Positions 34,940-44,389 are shown, numbered from the stretch's first letter. The stretch: DNA of 64,000 nucleotides from Paenirhizobium cremeum (GCF_022884085.1 NZ_JAGGCS010000005.1:1-64000), one strand, 5' to 3'. Made by a program: numbers and translations. The notes: a model not told the origin generated them from the letters alone.

Positions 34940-35785
34940 TCAGGCCTCCTCCGAGGCACTTGTCGGAAAGGTGAGCCCCGTCCATGCGGGAAGGGCAAGG
35001 GTGACCGGCCTGCCATCGGCAAGGATGTCGGCGCCGGCCGCCATGGCTTCTCCGGCACGGTCGACGCGCACGATGGCGAGGCCGCGACTGCCGGCGACCG
35101 TTCCGAGCGCCCCGGCCGGTTTTCCTTGCGCCACCAGTTCCGTGCCGGTCGCCGGCAATGTTCCTTCGCCGCTGACGATCACCACCCTGCGGCGGGCGGT
35201 GCCGCGATGCTGCATCCGCGAGACCACTTCCTGCCCGACATAGCAGCCTTTCTTGAACGAGACGCCGCCTGAAAGATCGAGCAGGACGTCATGCGGAAAG
35301 GCATCCTGAAGGGCGTAATCGCTGCCGGACTCCGCAATGCCGGACAGAACGCGCAGCGCATCGTAACCGGTGGCATTGTGTGCGCCATGTTCGCCCGGCT
35401 GACGCGTCAGCGCCACGCCGGCGCGGGCAAAGCGATAGTCGGCGGCGCCACCGTCTGCGATGTCCTCGCCCCAGGAAACGGTGACGCCTGCTTGCTGCGC
35501 GCCGGCAATCTCGACCGCGGCCCTGAGCTTGTACATGGAAAGGCGCCTTATCAGCCCGTCCTGCTGGGATGACGCCGTCTCCAGGACGAAAGCGTTCCCA
35601 TCGCGCGAGATCAGGAAGTCGAAGAGGATCTTGCCCTGCGGGGTCAGCAGCGCGCCCGGACGGGCCTCGCCGGCCGGCAAGGCCTCGATGTCGGTGGTAA
35701 TCAGGTTCTGCAGGAAATGTTCGGCGTCCGCTCCGCCGATACGGATAAGCGTGCGGTCGTGCAGGAAGGCGGCTGGCATCGTCAT
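34940..35785 (-). CDS. ygfZ: Folate-binding Fe-S maintenance protein YgfZ
   Basis: A 281-residue GcvT-related protein with the YgfZ signature KGCYVGQEVVSRM near residue 185 and the N-terminal GADAEHFLQNLITTDI segment. YgfZ/IBA57 proteins use folate to help maintain certain Fe-S enzymes. It has the usual length. A second in-frame ATG lies two codons on. It is the first gene of the operon ygfZ-HD-phosphatase-nadQ on the minus strand; NadA is itself an Fe-S enzyme, so the link to NAD synthesis may be more than accidental. Confidence 0.92.
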   Translation of the reverse strand: MTMPAAFLHDRTLIRIGGADAEHFLQNLITTDIEALPAGEARPGALLTPQGKILFDFLISRDGNAFVLETASSQQDGLIRRLSMYKLRAAVEIAGAQQAGVTVSWGEDIADGGAADYRFARAGVALTRQPGEHGAHNATGYDALRVLSGIAESGSDYALQDAFPHDVLLDLSGGVSFKKGCYVGQEVVSRMQHRGTARRRVVIVSGEGTLPATGTELVAQGKPAGALGTVAGSRGLAIVRVDRAGEAMAAGADILADGRPVTLALPAWTGLTFPTSASEEA

Positions 35786-35903
35786 CCCAATCCCGGTTGT
35801 TCGTTACAGGATGCTGTAGAACATCGGGCCGGAAAAGGGAATCGTTTCCATCGGTGGCGACGGATGCGATCCACGGGAATGGCGGTGGATATGACGGCCG
35901 GCC

Positions 35904-36656
35904 TCAGTCGCCGGCCGTGAAGAACTTCCATTTTCCATCGGGCGCAATTCCGACACGGAAGAAATTGTAGTTGCCGTATTCCTGCATGTCCGCGAAGTCG
36001 CCGGCCGTGACGATGCGCAGCAACTCCACCTTTTCCGGCGGTGTCAGCGAGGTCAGCGGCTTTTCGGCGAAGTAGGGCCAGACATAGGCTTCCTCCGGTG
36101 TGCCGGCATCGACATGCACGAAACCGGTGGAAAGCACGTCGATCAGGATCGCCAAAATCTCTATTCCGTCGTCGTCGCCGGAAAGGCCTTTCAGCGCCGT
36201 GATCGGATCGGCCTTGTCGTCCTCCATCAGGATCTGAGTCTGGTCGGGGCCGGGATTGAGGAAGGGACGAAGCCGTTCGATATCGCCGGACGCCGCGGCC
36301 TCGATCAACTGTTCGCGCAGGTGGCGAACCGGTTCCGGAGCCTTCGTGATGTCGTAGATGACCTCCGGCGGCGGCGCTTCGACGCCGGCGTCATCCTGTT
36401 GCTGCTTGTTGATAAGGGGATCGGGTGAGGGAATGCCGGGCAGCGCCTCGTCCGCAGGCGCTTCGGTTTCCGGCGCCGGTTGCTGCTCCTGTGCGGGCTG
36501 GCCTTCTTCGGATTGCTCAGGGCTGGGGGCCGGCAATTCCTTGATGTCCGACAGCGCCATCGCCGCGCCGTCCCAAAACAACGTTGCCGATAGCGCCGTC
36601 GACATGGCAATCATGGCCGCAAGGCCGTTGCGCCTGACTCTACGTCCGATATGCAT
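35904..36656 (-). CDS. Exported hypothetical protein, 250 residues
   Basis: No known family was recognised. The N-terminus is a signal peptide or anchor (NGLAAMIAMSTALSATLFW...AMA). Residues 40-100 form a Pro/Glu/Gln-rich linker. The globular remainder begins near VIYDITKAPEPVRHLREQL, includes ASGDIERLRPFLNPGP, and ends in YGNYNFFRVGIAPDGKWKFF. It resembles from memory exported proteins conserved in rhizobia. AGAGGA precedes the ATG. It is probably periplasmic and transcribed after the 85-residue gene (20 bp gap). Confidence 0.75.
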   Translation of the reverse strand: MHIGRRVRRNGLAAMIAMSTALSATLFWDGAAMALSDIKELPAPSPEQSEEGQPAQEQQPAPETEAPADEALPGIPSPDPLINKQQQDDAGVEAPPPEVIYDITKAPEPVRHLREQLIEAAASGDIERLRPFLNPGPDQTQILMEDDKADPITALKGLSGDDDGIEILAILIDVLSTGFVHVDAGTPEEAYVWPYFAEKPLTSLTPPEKVELLRIVTAGDFADMQEYGNYNFFRVGIAPDGKWKFFTAGD

Positions 36657-36676
36657 CGTCCGTCCTCTGGAATCTG

Positions 36677-36934
36677 TTATTGTACGCGCCGCTCGGGAGA
36701 GAATTCGCCGGCCAGCATGCGGCTTCGCAACGAATCGAGGATAGCCTCGGCGCCGTCCTCGCCATGGATGCGGATCGTCTCGCGCATGGCGAGCGCAAAG
36801 GCGGCATCCGCAATGATCTCGGGCTCGATGCCATCGGCCATGCCGTCGGCCCAGGCTTCGTTCTGGTATTCCAGCGCAGCCTGCATCTTCTCGTGTACGA
36901 TCATGTCGTCGATCTCGTTGCGGCGCGGTTCCAT
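36677..36934 (-). CDS. Conserved small hypothetical protein, 85 residues
   Basis: An acidic, helical cytoplasmic protein beginning MEPRRNEIDDMIVHEKMQAAL with the repeated acid pattern DGMADGIEPEIIADAAFALAM. No family was recognised. The ribosome site is weak. It lies 20 bp upstream of the exported protein gene and 93 bp behind the TIGR02301 gene on the same strand. Confidence 0.7.
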   Translation of the reverse strand: MEPRRNEIDDMIVHEKMQAALEYQNEAWADGMADGIEPEIIADAAFALAMRETIRIHGEDGAEAILDSLRSRMLAGEFSPERRVQ

Positions 36935-37027
36935 GGCTCTTACTCTAGTCCTTACTCACCTGTTAACAACTTTAGCAGCCTTTTGCCGAAACGACACGGC
37001 TGCAAGGCAAAACAGGTTAATTAATCG

Positions 37028-37528
37028 TTAATTTCCGAAGCGCGAGGCAATTTCGACGGCGAGTGTTGCCCCTTCGTTACGGTAATTCTCCTCTGCCGTG
37101 ACCGCAGCCGGGGTACAGGTCGTGTAAACAGAGGCGAAAGATCTGTAGCCGCGGTTGTAAGCGGCGATCATTCGCGCCTTTCGCTTCGGTTCCGTCGCCG
37201 TCTCCGAATCGATAAGCTTCTGCATGGCGTCGCGCCACTCGGGTTCGCCCTTTTCGATGCAGAGATTGCGCAGGTAGTGGACTGCTCCCATGATCTCGGA
37301 AAGGCGGGCGAGGCGATCGTCATAAGGCGCTGGCTTTTCCTCCGGCGCTGCCGTTTCGGCCGGTTTTGCCTGCGCATCCTTGTCCTGCGCCGCGACAGGC
37401 GCCGTTTCGAAGCAGGGGAAGGAGGCCAGAAGAAGTACGGCCAAGGCAGTCTTCAGGCGAAAGAGTGTACGGGCCGGCCAGCTAGCGCCGCCAGGACGGA
37501 CTGAGCGAAGGATGCGGTCGTTGGTCAT
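37028..37528 (-). CDS. TIGR02301 family exported protein
   Basis: A 166-residue protein with a signal peptide (LFRLKTALAVLLLASFPC...VAAQ), a short Lys/Ala/Glu-rich stretch, and a helical domain with LSEIMGAVHYLRNLC, W near EPEWRDAMQKL, and RGYRSFASVYTTCTPAA; the two Cys in the mature domain probably form a disulfide. The pattern matches TIGR02301, an alphaproteobacterial family of unknown role. The start at 37528 overlaps the Nudix stop by ATGA; an ATG five codons upstream is less likely. Confidence 0.8.
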   Translation of the reverse strand: MTNDRILRSVRPGGASWPARTLFRLKTALAVLLLASFPCFETAPVAAQDKDAQAKPAETAAPEEKPAPYDDRLARLSEIMGAVHYLRNLCIEKGEPEWRDAMQKLIDSETATEPKRKARMIAAYNRGYRSFASVYTTCTPAAVTAEENYRNEGATLAVEIASRFGN

Positions 37529-37947
37529 CCGCGCTTCTCCCATTCCGCCGCCAAACGTTCGACGCAGGCCCTCACACTTGGCGGCACGGGCAGGGAGTAA
37601 ATCTCCTCCGGCAGGAACCAGCCGGCTTCTGCCGCATCGCTGTCGGCCTGCGCCGATGTTTCCGTATCGGCGTCGAGGCAGAAGACCGAAAGAAGAAAAT
37701 GGCTTCCGGGTACGCCATCTTCCGGCAGCAGTTCCACCTCCTCGAAGAGCCGCGGATTGCGGCCCTGAAGCCCGGTCTCCTCCAGAAGTTCGCGGATAGC
37801 GGTTTCCTCCGGCGTTTCGCCCGGTTCGGCGCGTCCGCCGGGGAAGGCGAAAAGATCGGCTGCGGGGGGATTCATGCGCCTCACGAGCAGGATGCGGCCA
37901 TCCCGTTCTACGATGGCTGATGAGGCGAGGCGGGGCTGGCTCGGCAT
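37525..37947 (-). CDS. Nudix hydrolase
   Basis: A 140-residue hydrolase with a complete Nudix box starting at GRAEPGETPEETA and ending RELLEETGL. Substrates of this group are nucleoside diphosphates linked to a second moiety; which one is not clear. The frame opens further upstream, but the ATG at 37947 begins the domain; no strong ribosome site is seen. It overlaps TIGR02301 and is divergent from the SRAP gene. Confidence 0.85.
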   Translation of the reverse strand: MPSQPRLASSAIVERDGRILLVRRMNPPAADLFAFPGGRAEPGETPEETAIRELLEETGLQGRNPRLFEEVELLPEDGVPGSHFLLSVFCLDADTETSAQADSDAAEAGWFLPEEIYSLPVPPSVRACVERLAAEWEKRG

Positions 37948-38108
37948 TGGCAATCGTGTCTCTGCGTCTCGCTGGGATCTGCTGTGGGAGGGATTCGCGC
38001 CGCTCGGCGCATCAAAGGGAATATCGGGGTATTCGGTCTGGGCCGCAAGGGACTTACTGCGCATCCTGCGCCTTGACCGCCTGTCGCGCGGCTGGCATGG
38101 ATCGCTGC

Positions 38109-38873
38109 ATGTGTGGACGCTTTTCACTGACGGCAAAGCCCGACGATGTCCGCGAAGCCTTCGGGCTCGTGGAGCTCGAGGGCTTTCCCGCCCGCTACAA
38201 CATAGCCCCTACGCAGCCCATTCTCGTGATCGTTGCGAGCGACCGGCGGGAGCCGGGCAGCAATCTGCCGGAGAGGCAGGCGATGCTGGTGCGCTGGGGT
38301 TTCATGCCCTCCTGGGTCAAGGACCCCAGGGATTTTCCGCTGCTTATCAATGCACGCTCGGAAACGGCGATCGGCAAGGCGTCGTTTCGCGCAGCGATGC
38401 GCCACCGCCGCGTGCTGGTTCCCGCCTCCGGCTTCTATGAATGGCATCGTCCCGGAAAGGAAAGCGGCGAGGCATCCCAGGCCTACTGGATACGACCGCG
38501 CCACGGACGATGCGTCGCCTTTGCCGGCCTGATGGAGACATGGTCGTCAGCAGACGGTTCCGAAGTGGATACGGCTGCAATCCTGACCGTGGCCGCCAAC
38601 CGCATCATCGGCCGCATTCACGACCGCATGCCGGTCGTCATTAACCCTGAGGATTACACGCGCTGGCTCGACTGCAAATCCGGCGAGCCGCGCGACGTGG
38701 CCGATCTGATGGTTCCGGCGAAAGAGGATTTCTTCGAGGCGGTGCCCGTTTCAAGTCTTGTCAACAAGGTCGCCAATACCGGTCCCGAGATCCAGGAACC
38801 GGTGGGTGACAGTCTTCAACCGGCAACAGTGCCGGCGCCCAGGGCGAAACCTGACCAGCTCAGTCTTTTTTGA
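38109..38873 (+). CDS. SOS-response-associated peptidase (SRAP, YedK/HMCES family)
   Basis: Forms a thiazolidine crosslink with abasic sites in single-stranded DNA, protecting them. The catalytic Cys must be residue 2, and the ATG at 38109 gives M-C-G-R-F. Other active-site elements are Asn in RYNIAPTQP, Glu in SGFYEWH and His in IHDRMPV, all present. At 254 residues it has the normal length. The frame is open upstream, but any earlier start would bury the catalytic Cys. No partner gene such as imuB/dnaE2 lies in the window. Confidence 0.93.
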   Translation: MCGRFSLTAKPDDVREAFGLVELEGFPARYNIAPTQPILVIVASDRREPGSNLPERQAMLVRWGFMPSWVKDPRDFPLLINARSETAIGKASFRAAMRHRRVLVPASGFYEWHRPGKESGEASQAYWIRPRHGRCVAFAGLMETWSSADGSEVDTAAILTVAANRIIGRIHDRMPVVINPEDYTRWLDCKSGEPRDVADLMVPAKEDFFEAVPVSSLVNKVANTGPEIQEPVGDSLQPATVPAPRAKPDQLSLF

Positions 38874-38879
38874 CGGAGC

Positions 38880-39017
38880 TCAGGCAAGTCGCTTGGCGGG
38901 CTTGCGCTTCAGCATCAGCGCGGCGGCGAGAACCGCCTTCAGGCCGAGAGGCCGGTAATGGGAATCCAGATTGCTGGCCGGAGGCTTCCCCTCGGTGGAA
39001 GTCTTCTTCTTTTTCAT
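38880..39017 (-). CDS. Small basic protein, 45 residues
   Basis: Begins MKKKKTSTEGKPPASNLDSH and ends in a hydrophobic-basic stretch (LKAVLAAALMLKRKPAKRLA). AGGAG lies six bases before the ATG at 39017, which favours this start over the longer frame. No family was recognised. It converges with the SRAP gene, with six bases between stops. Highly basic; nucleic-acid or membrane binding is possible but not shown. Confidence 0.65.
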   Translation of the reverse strand: MKKKKTSTEGKPPASNLDSHYRPLGLKAVLAAALMLKRKPAKRLA

Positions 39018-39197
39018 GACATGCTCCTGTGGTGTTTCCTGATGTCTTTGTCTTTTTTTATTTTTTGCTCTGTCTGAGCAGATCATGACAAAAACGTGAC
39101 GCTTTCCATGACGCAAATCAAATTTGGTCAATGTCAACCATATTTCGCGATTGGCCTTCGCGGAAAACGTCAGGGAGCGGGAGCGGTTTCGCTGGGC

Positions 39198-40049
39198 TCA
39201 AAGACCGCGATCGATCTCGGAAAGGCCGCTTTCGTGGCCTTCTTCGCCGATGGTGAGCGTACCGTAGCGGCGGTGCCATGCCCTTGCGCCGAAGGGCAGG
39301 GACAGGAGATAGGCAAGCACGGTGAGGGAAAGGACCTCGAAGGTGAAGCTCATCAGAAGGGCGACGTAAAGCACGACGCCGAGAATCATCGGCAGCACCA
39401 GGTCGCGCCGGATGCGGCTCGTCTCCGACTTGCCGGACCAGACCGGCAGGCGGCTGACCAGAAGATAGCCGATCAGCACGGTGTAGACTGCACCGGCATA
39501 GGCGACCGGGGCCGTCGGCGGTACGCCGAGAAAACCCAGATATACGGGCAGCAACACCAGCAAAGCTCCAGCCGGCGCCGGCACGCCGACGAAATATTCG
39601 GACTGCCAGGGCGCCTTGGTCTCGCGTTCGGCCATGACGTTGAAGCGAGCCAGCCGGAGGCCTGCGGCGATGGCATACATCAAGGCCGCAATCCAGCCGA
39701 GCGAGCGGGCCTGATCGAGCAGGAACACGTAAAGCACGAGCGCCGGGGCGACACCGAAGTTCACGATGTCCGCCAGCGAGTCCATCTGCGCGCCGAACTT
39801 GGATGTCGCCTTCATCATGCGGGCGATCCGGCCGTCTATGCCGTCAAGGAAGGCAGCCGCCAGCACCATCGTCACGGCGAGTTCATAGCGGTTTTCGAAG
39901 GCCAGCCGGATGCCGGTGAGGCCGGCACAGATGGCAAGCACCGTAATCAGGTTCGGAATCACCAGGCGGAGCGGGATTTCCCGAAGCCGGGGCCCACGCA
40001 AACCGTCATCCTTGACCGTGCCATCGGGCTGCTGCTGTGCTGTCTGCAT
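39198..40049 (-). CDS. pssA: CDP-diacylglycerol-serine O-phosphatidyltransferase
   Basis: Makes phosphatidylserine from CDP-diacylglycerol and serine. The 283-residue membrane enzyme carries the CDP-alcohol phosphotransferase motif DGIDGRIARMMKATS and the following G-x3-D-x3-D (GAQMDSLAD). About eight hydrophobic segments are seen. AGGAG lies eight bases before the ATG. It lies 23 bp behind psd, the next enzyme, in one operon. Confidence 0.95.
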   Translation of the reverse strand: MQTAQQQPDGTVKDDGLRGPRLREIPLRLVIPNLITVLAICAGLTGIRLAFENRYELAVTMVLAAAFLDGIDGRIARMMKATSKFGAQMDSLADIVNFGVAPALVLYVFLLDQARSLGWIAALMYAIAAGLRLARFNVMAERETKAPWQSEYFVGVPAPAGALLVLLPVYLGFLGVPPTAPVAYAGAVYTVLIGYLLVSRLPVWSGKSETSRIRRDLVLPMILGVVLYVALLMSFTFEVLSLTVLAYLLSLPFGARAWHRRYGTLTIGEEGHESGLSEIDRGL

Positions 40050-40072
40050 ATGCCTTGCTCCTCGCGGCGCGC

Positions 40073-40771
40073 TCAGCTTCGCCGGCTGACGACCGGACCC
40101 TTGGAGGAGCCGAATTCGGCAATTACGGTTTCGCCGGCGATGGCCGTCTGGCCGAGGGCCACGCGCGGTTCAGCCCCTGCCGGCAGGAACACATCGAGAC
40201 GCGATCCGAAGCGGATCAGGCCGAAGCGTTCGCCGGCGTCCAGCGGCTCGTTGGGATGGGTCCAGCAGACGATGCGGCGCGCCACGAAGCCCGCAATCTG
40301 CACGACACCGATCTCGCCATGGGTGCTTTCGATCACGAGGCCGTTGCGCTCGTTTTCCAGGCTCGCCTTGTCGAGTTCGGCGTTCAGGAAGCTGCCTTCG
40401 CGATAGGCCACGTTGATGACGCGGCCGCGCACCGGAGCGCGGTTCACATGGCAGTTGAAGACGTTCATGAAGATCGAGATGCGCAGCATGGCTTCGTTGC
40501 CGAGGCCGAGTTCCTCGGGCGGCGTCACCATCTGGATCGCCGAAACCCGGCCATCCGCAGGGCTGATGACCAGATCGTCGTCCTGCGGCGTCACGCGCTC
40601 CGGATCGCGGAAAAAATAGGCGCACCAGAGCGTCAGCACCATGCCGACCCAGAACAGCGGTTCGAAAATCCAGCCAAGGATGAGCGAGGCCACAAAGAAT
40701 GCGGCAACGAAAGGATAGCCTTCCTTATGTACCGGTACGATGGTCTTACGAATGCTCTCGAACAGATCCAT
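40073..40771 (-). CDS. psd: Phosphatidylserine decarboxylase (short type)
   Basis: Converts phosphatidylserine to phosphatidylethanolamine. The 232-residue proenzyme has an N-terminal membrane segment ([16 protein letters not shown]) and the self-cleavage site near the C-terminus, read as GSS in [10 protein letters not shown], where the second Ser becomes the pyruvoyl group. HVNRAPVRG in the middle is typical of the short (type II) family. GAGG lies five bases before the ATG. First gene of psd-pssA. Confidence 0.94.
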   Translation of the reverse strand: MDLFESIRKTIVPVHKEGYPFVAAFFVASLILGWIFEPLFWVGMVLTLWCAYFFRDPERVTPQDDDLVISPADGRVSAIQMVTPPEELGLGNEAMLRISIFMNVFNCHVNRAPVRGRVINVAYREGSFLNAELDKASLENERNGLVIESTHGEIGVVQIAGFVARRIVCWTHPNEPLDAGERFGLIRFGSRLDVFLPAGAEPRVALGQTAIAGETVIAEFGSSKGPVVSRRS

Positions 40772-41046
40772 GATTACCTCGTTTCATCGCTTCATTGATA
40801 TCCGGTCCGCCGGGGTTGCTCCGGGAGTGCCGAAACAAGCGCGCGAACGTCTGATAGTGGCTGCTGACTACTCCGAAAGCGCTTCCGGGGCAATGCTTGC
40901 GACCATCAAAGCTTGTTCGTGTGACACTTGGATCGCCGCTCGAAGGCGAGTCGACGCTGCGTGCTGCACTGCCGCAAACTTGGTGGTTCGTGCACTTTCC
41001 GTCAACGATTACCCGATAGAAACAGGGGTATAAAACGGATGGGGGT

Positions 41047-42372
41047 ATGCGCGGGACATCTCGCGAGGGGCTGGGCGATCGAGTGCACAAGGCTGAAAAG
41101 ACTTCTGACGAGGATATGCGGGGCCGACAACGGGGCGATCTGCTCTGGATCGCGGCATCGGATCGCATTGTTCCTTCGGTTCTGCTGCAGGCTGGCGTAA
41201 CGGTAAGACACGACGTCGCCGCGATTGGCGATCGCGCCATCGTCTTTGCACCGCTTGCGCAGGAAGGCCTCGGTGCACAGATCCGCGACCTGCGCCGCCT
41301 GCTCGGCGACCGCGCCTATCTCATCGTCGTGACGGAGGAGGAACTGGCGCCTCGCTGGTTCGAACGCGCGCTGGAACTCGGCGCCGACGATGTACTGGCA
41401 AATGCCGATGACGCGGAAATCGCGCGCTGTCTTTCCCGCGCCCGCAGGGCGATCATGCGCGCGCGGCACGCCGACGACGAGATCGGCCATGTGAGCCTCG
41501 AACGCGATTACCTTCAGGCCTGCATCGATCATCTGCCGACGCCGATTTTCTTCAAGAACGTGGACGGCATCTATGTTGGCTGCAACCGGGCCTTTGCCGA
41601 ATATCTCGGCCTCTCGCTGGAAACCATTCTGGGTGCGAGCGTCTACGACGTCGCCCCGGAGGAGATCGCAAGACGCTACCAGGAGGCTGACGAGGCCCTG
41701 TTCGAAAGCGGCGGCGTGCAGGTCTATGAAAGCCGGGTCTGCCGTTCCGTCGGCGAAGTCCGTTTCGTCGAATTCCAGAAGGCGGCCATCAAAAGCCGGA
41801 ACGAGGACGTCTATGGGATTGCCGGCGCCATTCTGGACATTACCGACCGCAAGCGTCTTGAGGCGCAGCTTATCGAGGCTGCCGAACGCGATCCCCTGAC
41901 CAATGCCTATAATCGCCGCAAGTTCTTCCAACTCGCACAGGATGCCGCCGAATGGGCGCGCAGCGAGGCGAAGCCGGTCTCGGTGGCGGTCATCGATGTG
42001 GACCAATTCAAACTGATTAACGACCGTCTCGGCCACTCTGAAGGCGACAAGGTGCTCTGTGCGGTTTCCCAGGTGATCGAAGCTGCCAGCGGCGAAGGTA
42101 ATATCGTTGCCCGAGCCGGAGGCGAGGAGTTTTACGCGCTTTTTCCCGGAATGACGCTGGAGAGCGCCGCTGCGGTCGCGGACGCCATGCGCGGCGAGGT
42201 CGAACGGTTCTGCCGCCTCGATGTCCTTTCCTCCGTCGCCGGAACGGTCAGCATCGGGCTGGCCGAGTTCGATCCGGGGTCGGAAAGCCTCGATGAGGCT
42301 CTGCAGCGGGCCGACTCAGCCCTTTACGTCGCCAAGCGCGAAGGGCGAAACCGGCTGCGGATCGCAGTCTGA
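41047..42372 (+). CDS. Diguanylate cyclase with REC-like and PAS domains
   Basis: A 441-residue cytoplasmic protein. Residues 30-140 look like a receiver-type fold (ELGADDVLANADDAEIARCL is typical of its last helix and loop) but the phospho-acceptor Asp is not evident. A PAS domain follows (about 150-265, with FKNVDGIYVGCNRAFAEYLG), and then GGDEF (270-441) with an intact active motif GGEEF. The inhibitory RxxD five residues upstream is absent, so product inhibition by that site is not expected. No EAL domain. It is divergent from psd. The start behind GGGGG is used; ATG at residue 24 is an alternative. Confidence 0.9.
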   Translation: MRGTSREGLGDRVHKAEKTSDEDMRGRQRGDLLWIAASDRIVPSVLLQAGVTVRHDVAAIGDRAIVFAPLAQEGLGAQIRDLRRLLGDRAYLIVVTEEELAPRWFERALELGADDVLANADDAEIARCLSRARRAIMRARHADDEIGHVSLERDYLQACIDHLPTPIFFKNVDGIYVGCNRAFAEYLGLSLETILGASVYDVAPEEIARRYQEADEALFESGGVQVYESRVCRSVGEVRFVEFQKAAIKSRNEDVYGIAGAILDITDRKRLEAQLIEAAERDPLTNAYNRRKFFQLAQDAAEWARSEAKPVSVAVIDVDQFKLINDRLGHSEGDKVLCAVSQVIEAASGEGNIVARAGGEEFYALFPGMTLESAAAVADAMRGEVERFCRLDVLSSVAGTVSIGLAEFDPGSESLDEALQRADSALYVAKREGRNRLRIAV

Positions 42373-42389
42373 ACCGGCAAGGCCGCCGG

Positions 42390-44276
42390 TCAGGTGGCCG
42401 GCGCCTTGCGCACGATGACGCCGAGTTCGTCGCTCTCGCGTACCTGCCGCAGATGCTCTTCCGCCTGAGTGGCCTCGCGCTGGCGGTTCCACATCGAGGC
42501 GTAAAGTCCGTTCATCTCCAGCAGAGCCGAATGCGTGCCGCGCTCGGCGATCTCCCCGCCCTTCAACACGATGATCTCGTCCGCTCCGACCACTGTCGAG
42601 AGCCGGTGCGCGATGACCAGCGTCGTGCGGTTCTTGGAGACGATGTCGAGCGCCGCCTGGATCTCCTGTTCGGTCGTGGTGTCCAGCGCCGAAGTGGCCT
42701 CGTCGAGGATCAGGATCGGCGGTGCCTTGAGGACGGTTCGGGCGATCGCAACGCGCTGTTTTTCGCCGCCGGAAAGTTTCAGTCCTCGCTCGCCGACCAT
42801 CGTCTTGAAACCGTCCGGCAGGTCGCGGATGAAGCGGCTGATCTGCGCGACATCGGCCGCCTGCTCGATATCCGCATCGCTTGCCGTCGGGCGCCCGTAG
42901 CGGATGTTGTAGGCGATAGTGTCGTTGAACAGGACCGTATCCTGCGGCACCATGCCGATGACCGCGCGCAGGCTGTGCTGGGTGACGTCGCGTACATCCT
43001 GGCCGTCGATGGTGATCGATCCCTGCTGGATGTCGTAGAAACGATAGAGCAGCCGCGAGATCGTCGACTTGCCGGCGCCGGAAGGGCCGACGACGGCGAC
43101 GGTCTTGCCCGCCGGCACTTCGAACGAAATGCCCTTGAGGATCGGCCGCTGCGGATCGTAGGCGAAATGCACGTCCTTGAAGACGATGCTGCCCTGACCG
43201 ATGGCGAGCGCCGGTGCGCCGGGCTTGTCGACCACCTCCGCCTCCACTTCGAGAAGGTCGAACATCTGTTCGATGTCGGTCAGCCCCTGCCGGATTTCGC
43301 GGTAGACGAAGCCGATGAAGTTGAGCGGGAAGGAGAGCTGCATCAGCATGGCATTGATGAAGACGAAGTCGCCGATGGTCTGCTCGCCGCGTTGCACGGC
43401 GAGCGCGGACATGACCATCATGATGGCCGTGCCGACGCCGAAGATCACGCCCTGGCCGAAGTTCAGCCAGCCGAGCGAGGTCCAAACCTCGGTGGCAGCC
43501 TTTTCGTAGCGCGCCATCGATGCGTCGAAGCGCTTGGCTTCCATCTCCTCGTTGCCGAAATATTTGACGGTTTCGAAATTGAGAAGCGAATCGATCGCCT
43601 TGGTGTTGGCGTCGGTGTCGCTGTCGTTCATCGCCCGGCGGATATTGATGCGCCAATCGCTCGCCTTGATGGTGAACCAGATATAGGCCCAAACGGTGAC
43701 GGCCGTCACGGCAAGATAGGAGAAGCCGTAGCCCCACCAGAAAATCACGGCCGTCAGCAGGAACTCGATAAACGTGGGGACGGAATTGAGGATTGTGAAG
43801 CGGACGATCGTCTCGATACCCTTGGTGCCGCGCTCGATGATGCGCGACAGACCGCCCGTCTTGCGCTCCAGATGAAAGCGCAGGGAAAGTTGGTGCATGT
43901 GGACGAAGGTCTTGTAGGCGAGCTGGCGGACCGCATATTGCCCGACGCTGGCGAACAACGCATCACGCAGTTGGTTCAGGCCGACCTGCGCGATGCGCAC
44001 GAGATTGTAGGTGATGACGAGAACCACCGCCCCCAGCAGGAAAGCGGGCAGGAGCCCTGCCATGTCGAGCTTGCCATTCAGCGCGTCCGTCGCCCATTTG
44101 AAGAAATAGGGAACCAGGATCAGCACGAACTTGGAGACGATCAGGAAAACGGTCGCCCATACGACCCGCATCTTGAGGTCGAACCGGTCGGCGGGCCACA
44201 TGTAGGGCCAGAGATTGACCAGCGTATCAAGCGGATTGCTGCTATCCGCCGAAACCGTCTTCTTCTTCTCAGCCAT
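42390..44276 (-). CDS. Atm1-type ABC exporter
   Basis: A 628-residue half-transporter with six membrane segments (about 40-310) and an ATPase domain. Walker A is GPSGAGKST, the signature is LSGGEKQRVA, Walker B is ILILDEATSALD and the H-loop is IAHRLSTV. It matches the bacterial Atm1/HMT1 family, which exports glutathione-bound metal or sulfur compounds. The start has only a GC-rich purine site. A terminator lies between it and the LysM gene, so it is probably transcribed alone. Confidence 0.92.
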   Translation of the reverse strand: MAEKKKTVSADSSNPLDTLVNLWPYMWPADRFDLKMRVVWATVFLIVSKFVLILVPYFFKWATDALNGKLDMAGLLPAFLLGAVVLVITYNLVRIAQVGLNQLRDALFASVGQYAVRQLAYKTFVHMHQLSLRFHLERKTGGLSRIIERGTKGIETIVRFTILNSVPTFIEFLLTAVIFWWGYGFSYLAVTAVTVWAYIWFTIKASDWRINIRRAMNDSDTDANTKAIDSLLNFETVKYFGNEEMEAKRFDASMARYEKAATEVWTSLGWLNFGQGVIFGVGTAIMMVMSALAVQRGEQTIGDFVFINAMLMQLSFPLNFIGFVYREIRQGLTDIEQMFDLLEVEAEVVDKPGAPALAIGQGSIVFKDVHFAYDPQRPILKGISFEVPAGKTVAVVGPSGAGKSTISRLLYRFYDIQQGSITIDGQDVRDVTQHSLRAVIGMVPQDTVLFNDTIAYNIRYGRPTASDADIEQAADVAQISRFIRDLPDGFKTMVGERGLKLSGGEKQRVAIARTVLKAPPILILDEATSALDTTTEQEIQAALDIVSKNRTTLVIAHRLSTVVGADEIIVLKGGEIAERGTHSALLEMNGLYASMWNRQREATQAEEHLRQVRESDELGVIVRKAPAT

Positions 44277-44297
44277 GAATGCCGGCCCCGTCCTTCC

Positions 44298-44340
44298 GCA
44301 AACGATAAAAGGCGGCGGTCCTGTCCGGGCCGCCGCCTTT
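44298..44340 (-). terminator. Terminator of the LysM gene
   Basis: An 11-bp perfect stem (44340-44330 with 44318-44308 on the minus strand) with an 11-base loop, followed on the minus strand by TTTTATCGTTT. It lies about 50 bases behind the LysM stop codon. Confidence 0.8.
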
Positions 44341-44389
44341 CGGCAAATAGGGTTTCGCCCCCGTCATTGCAATGGGCGTTTTTTGATCC

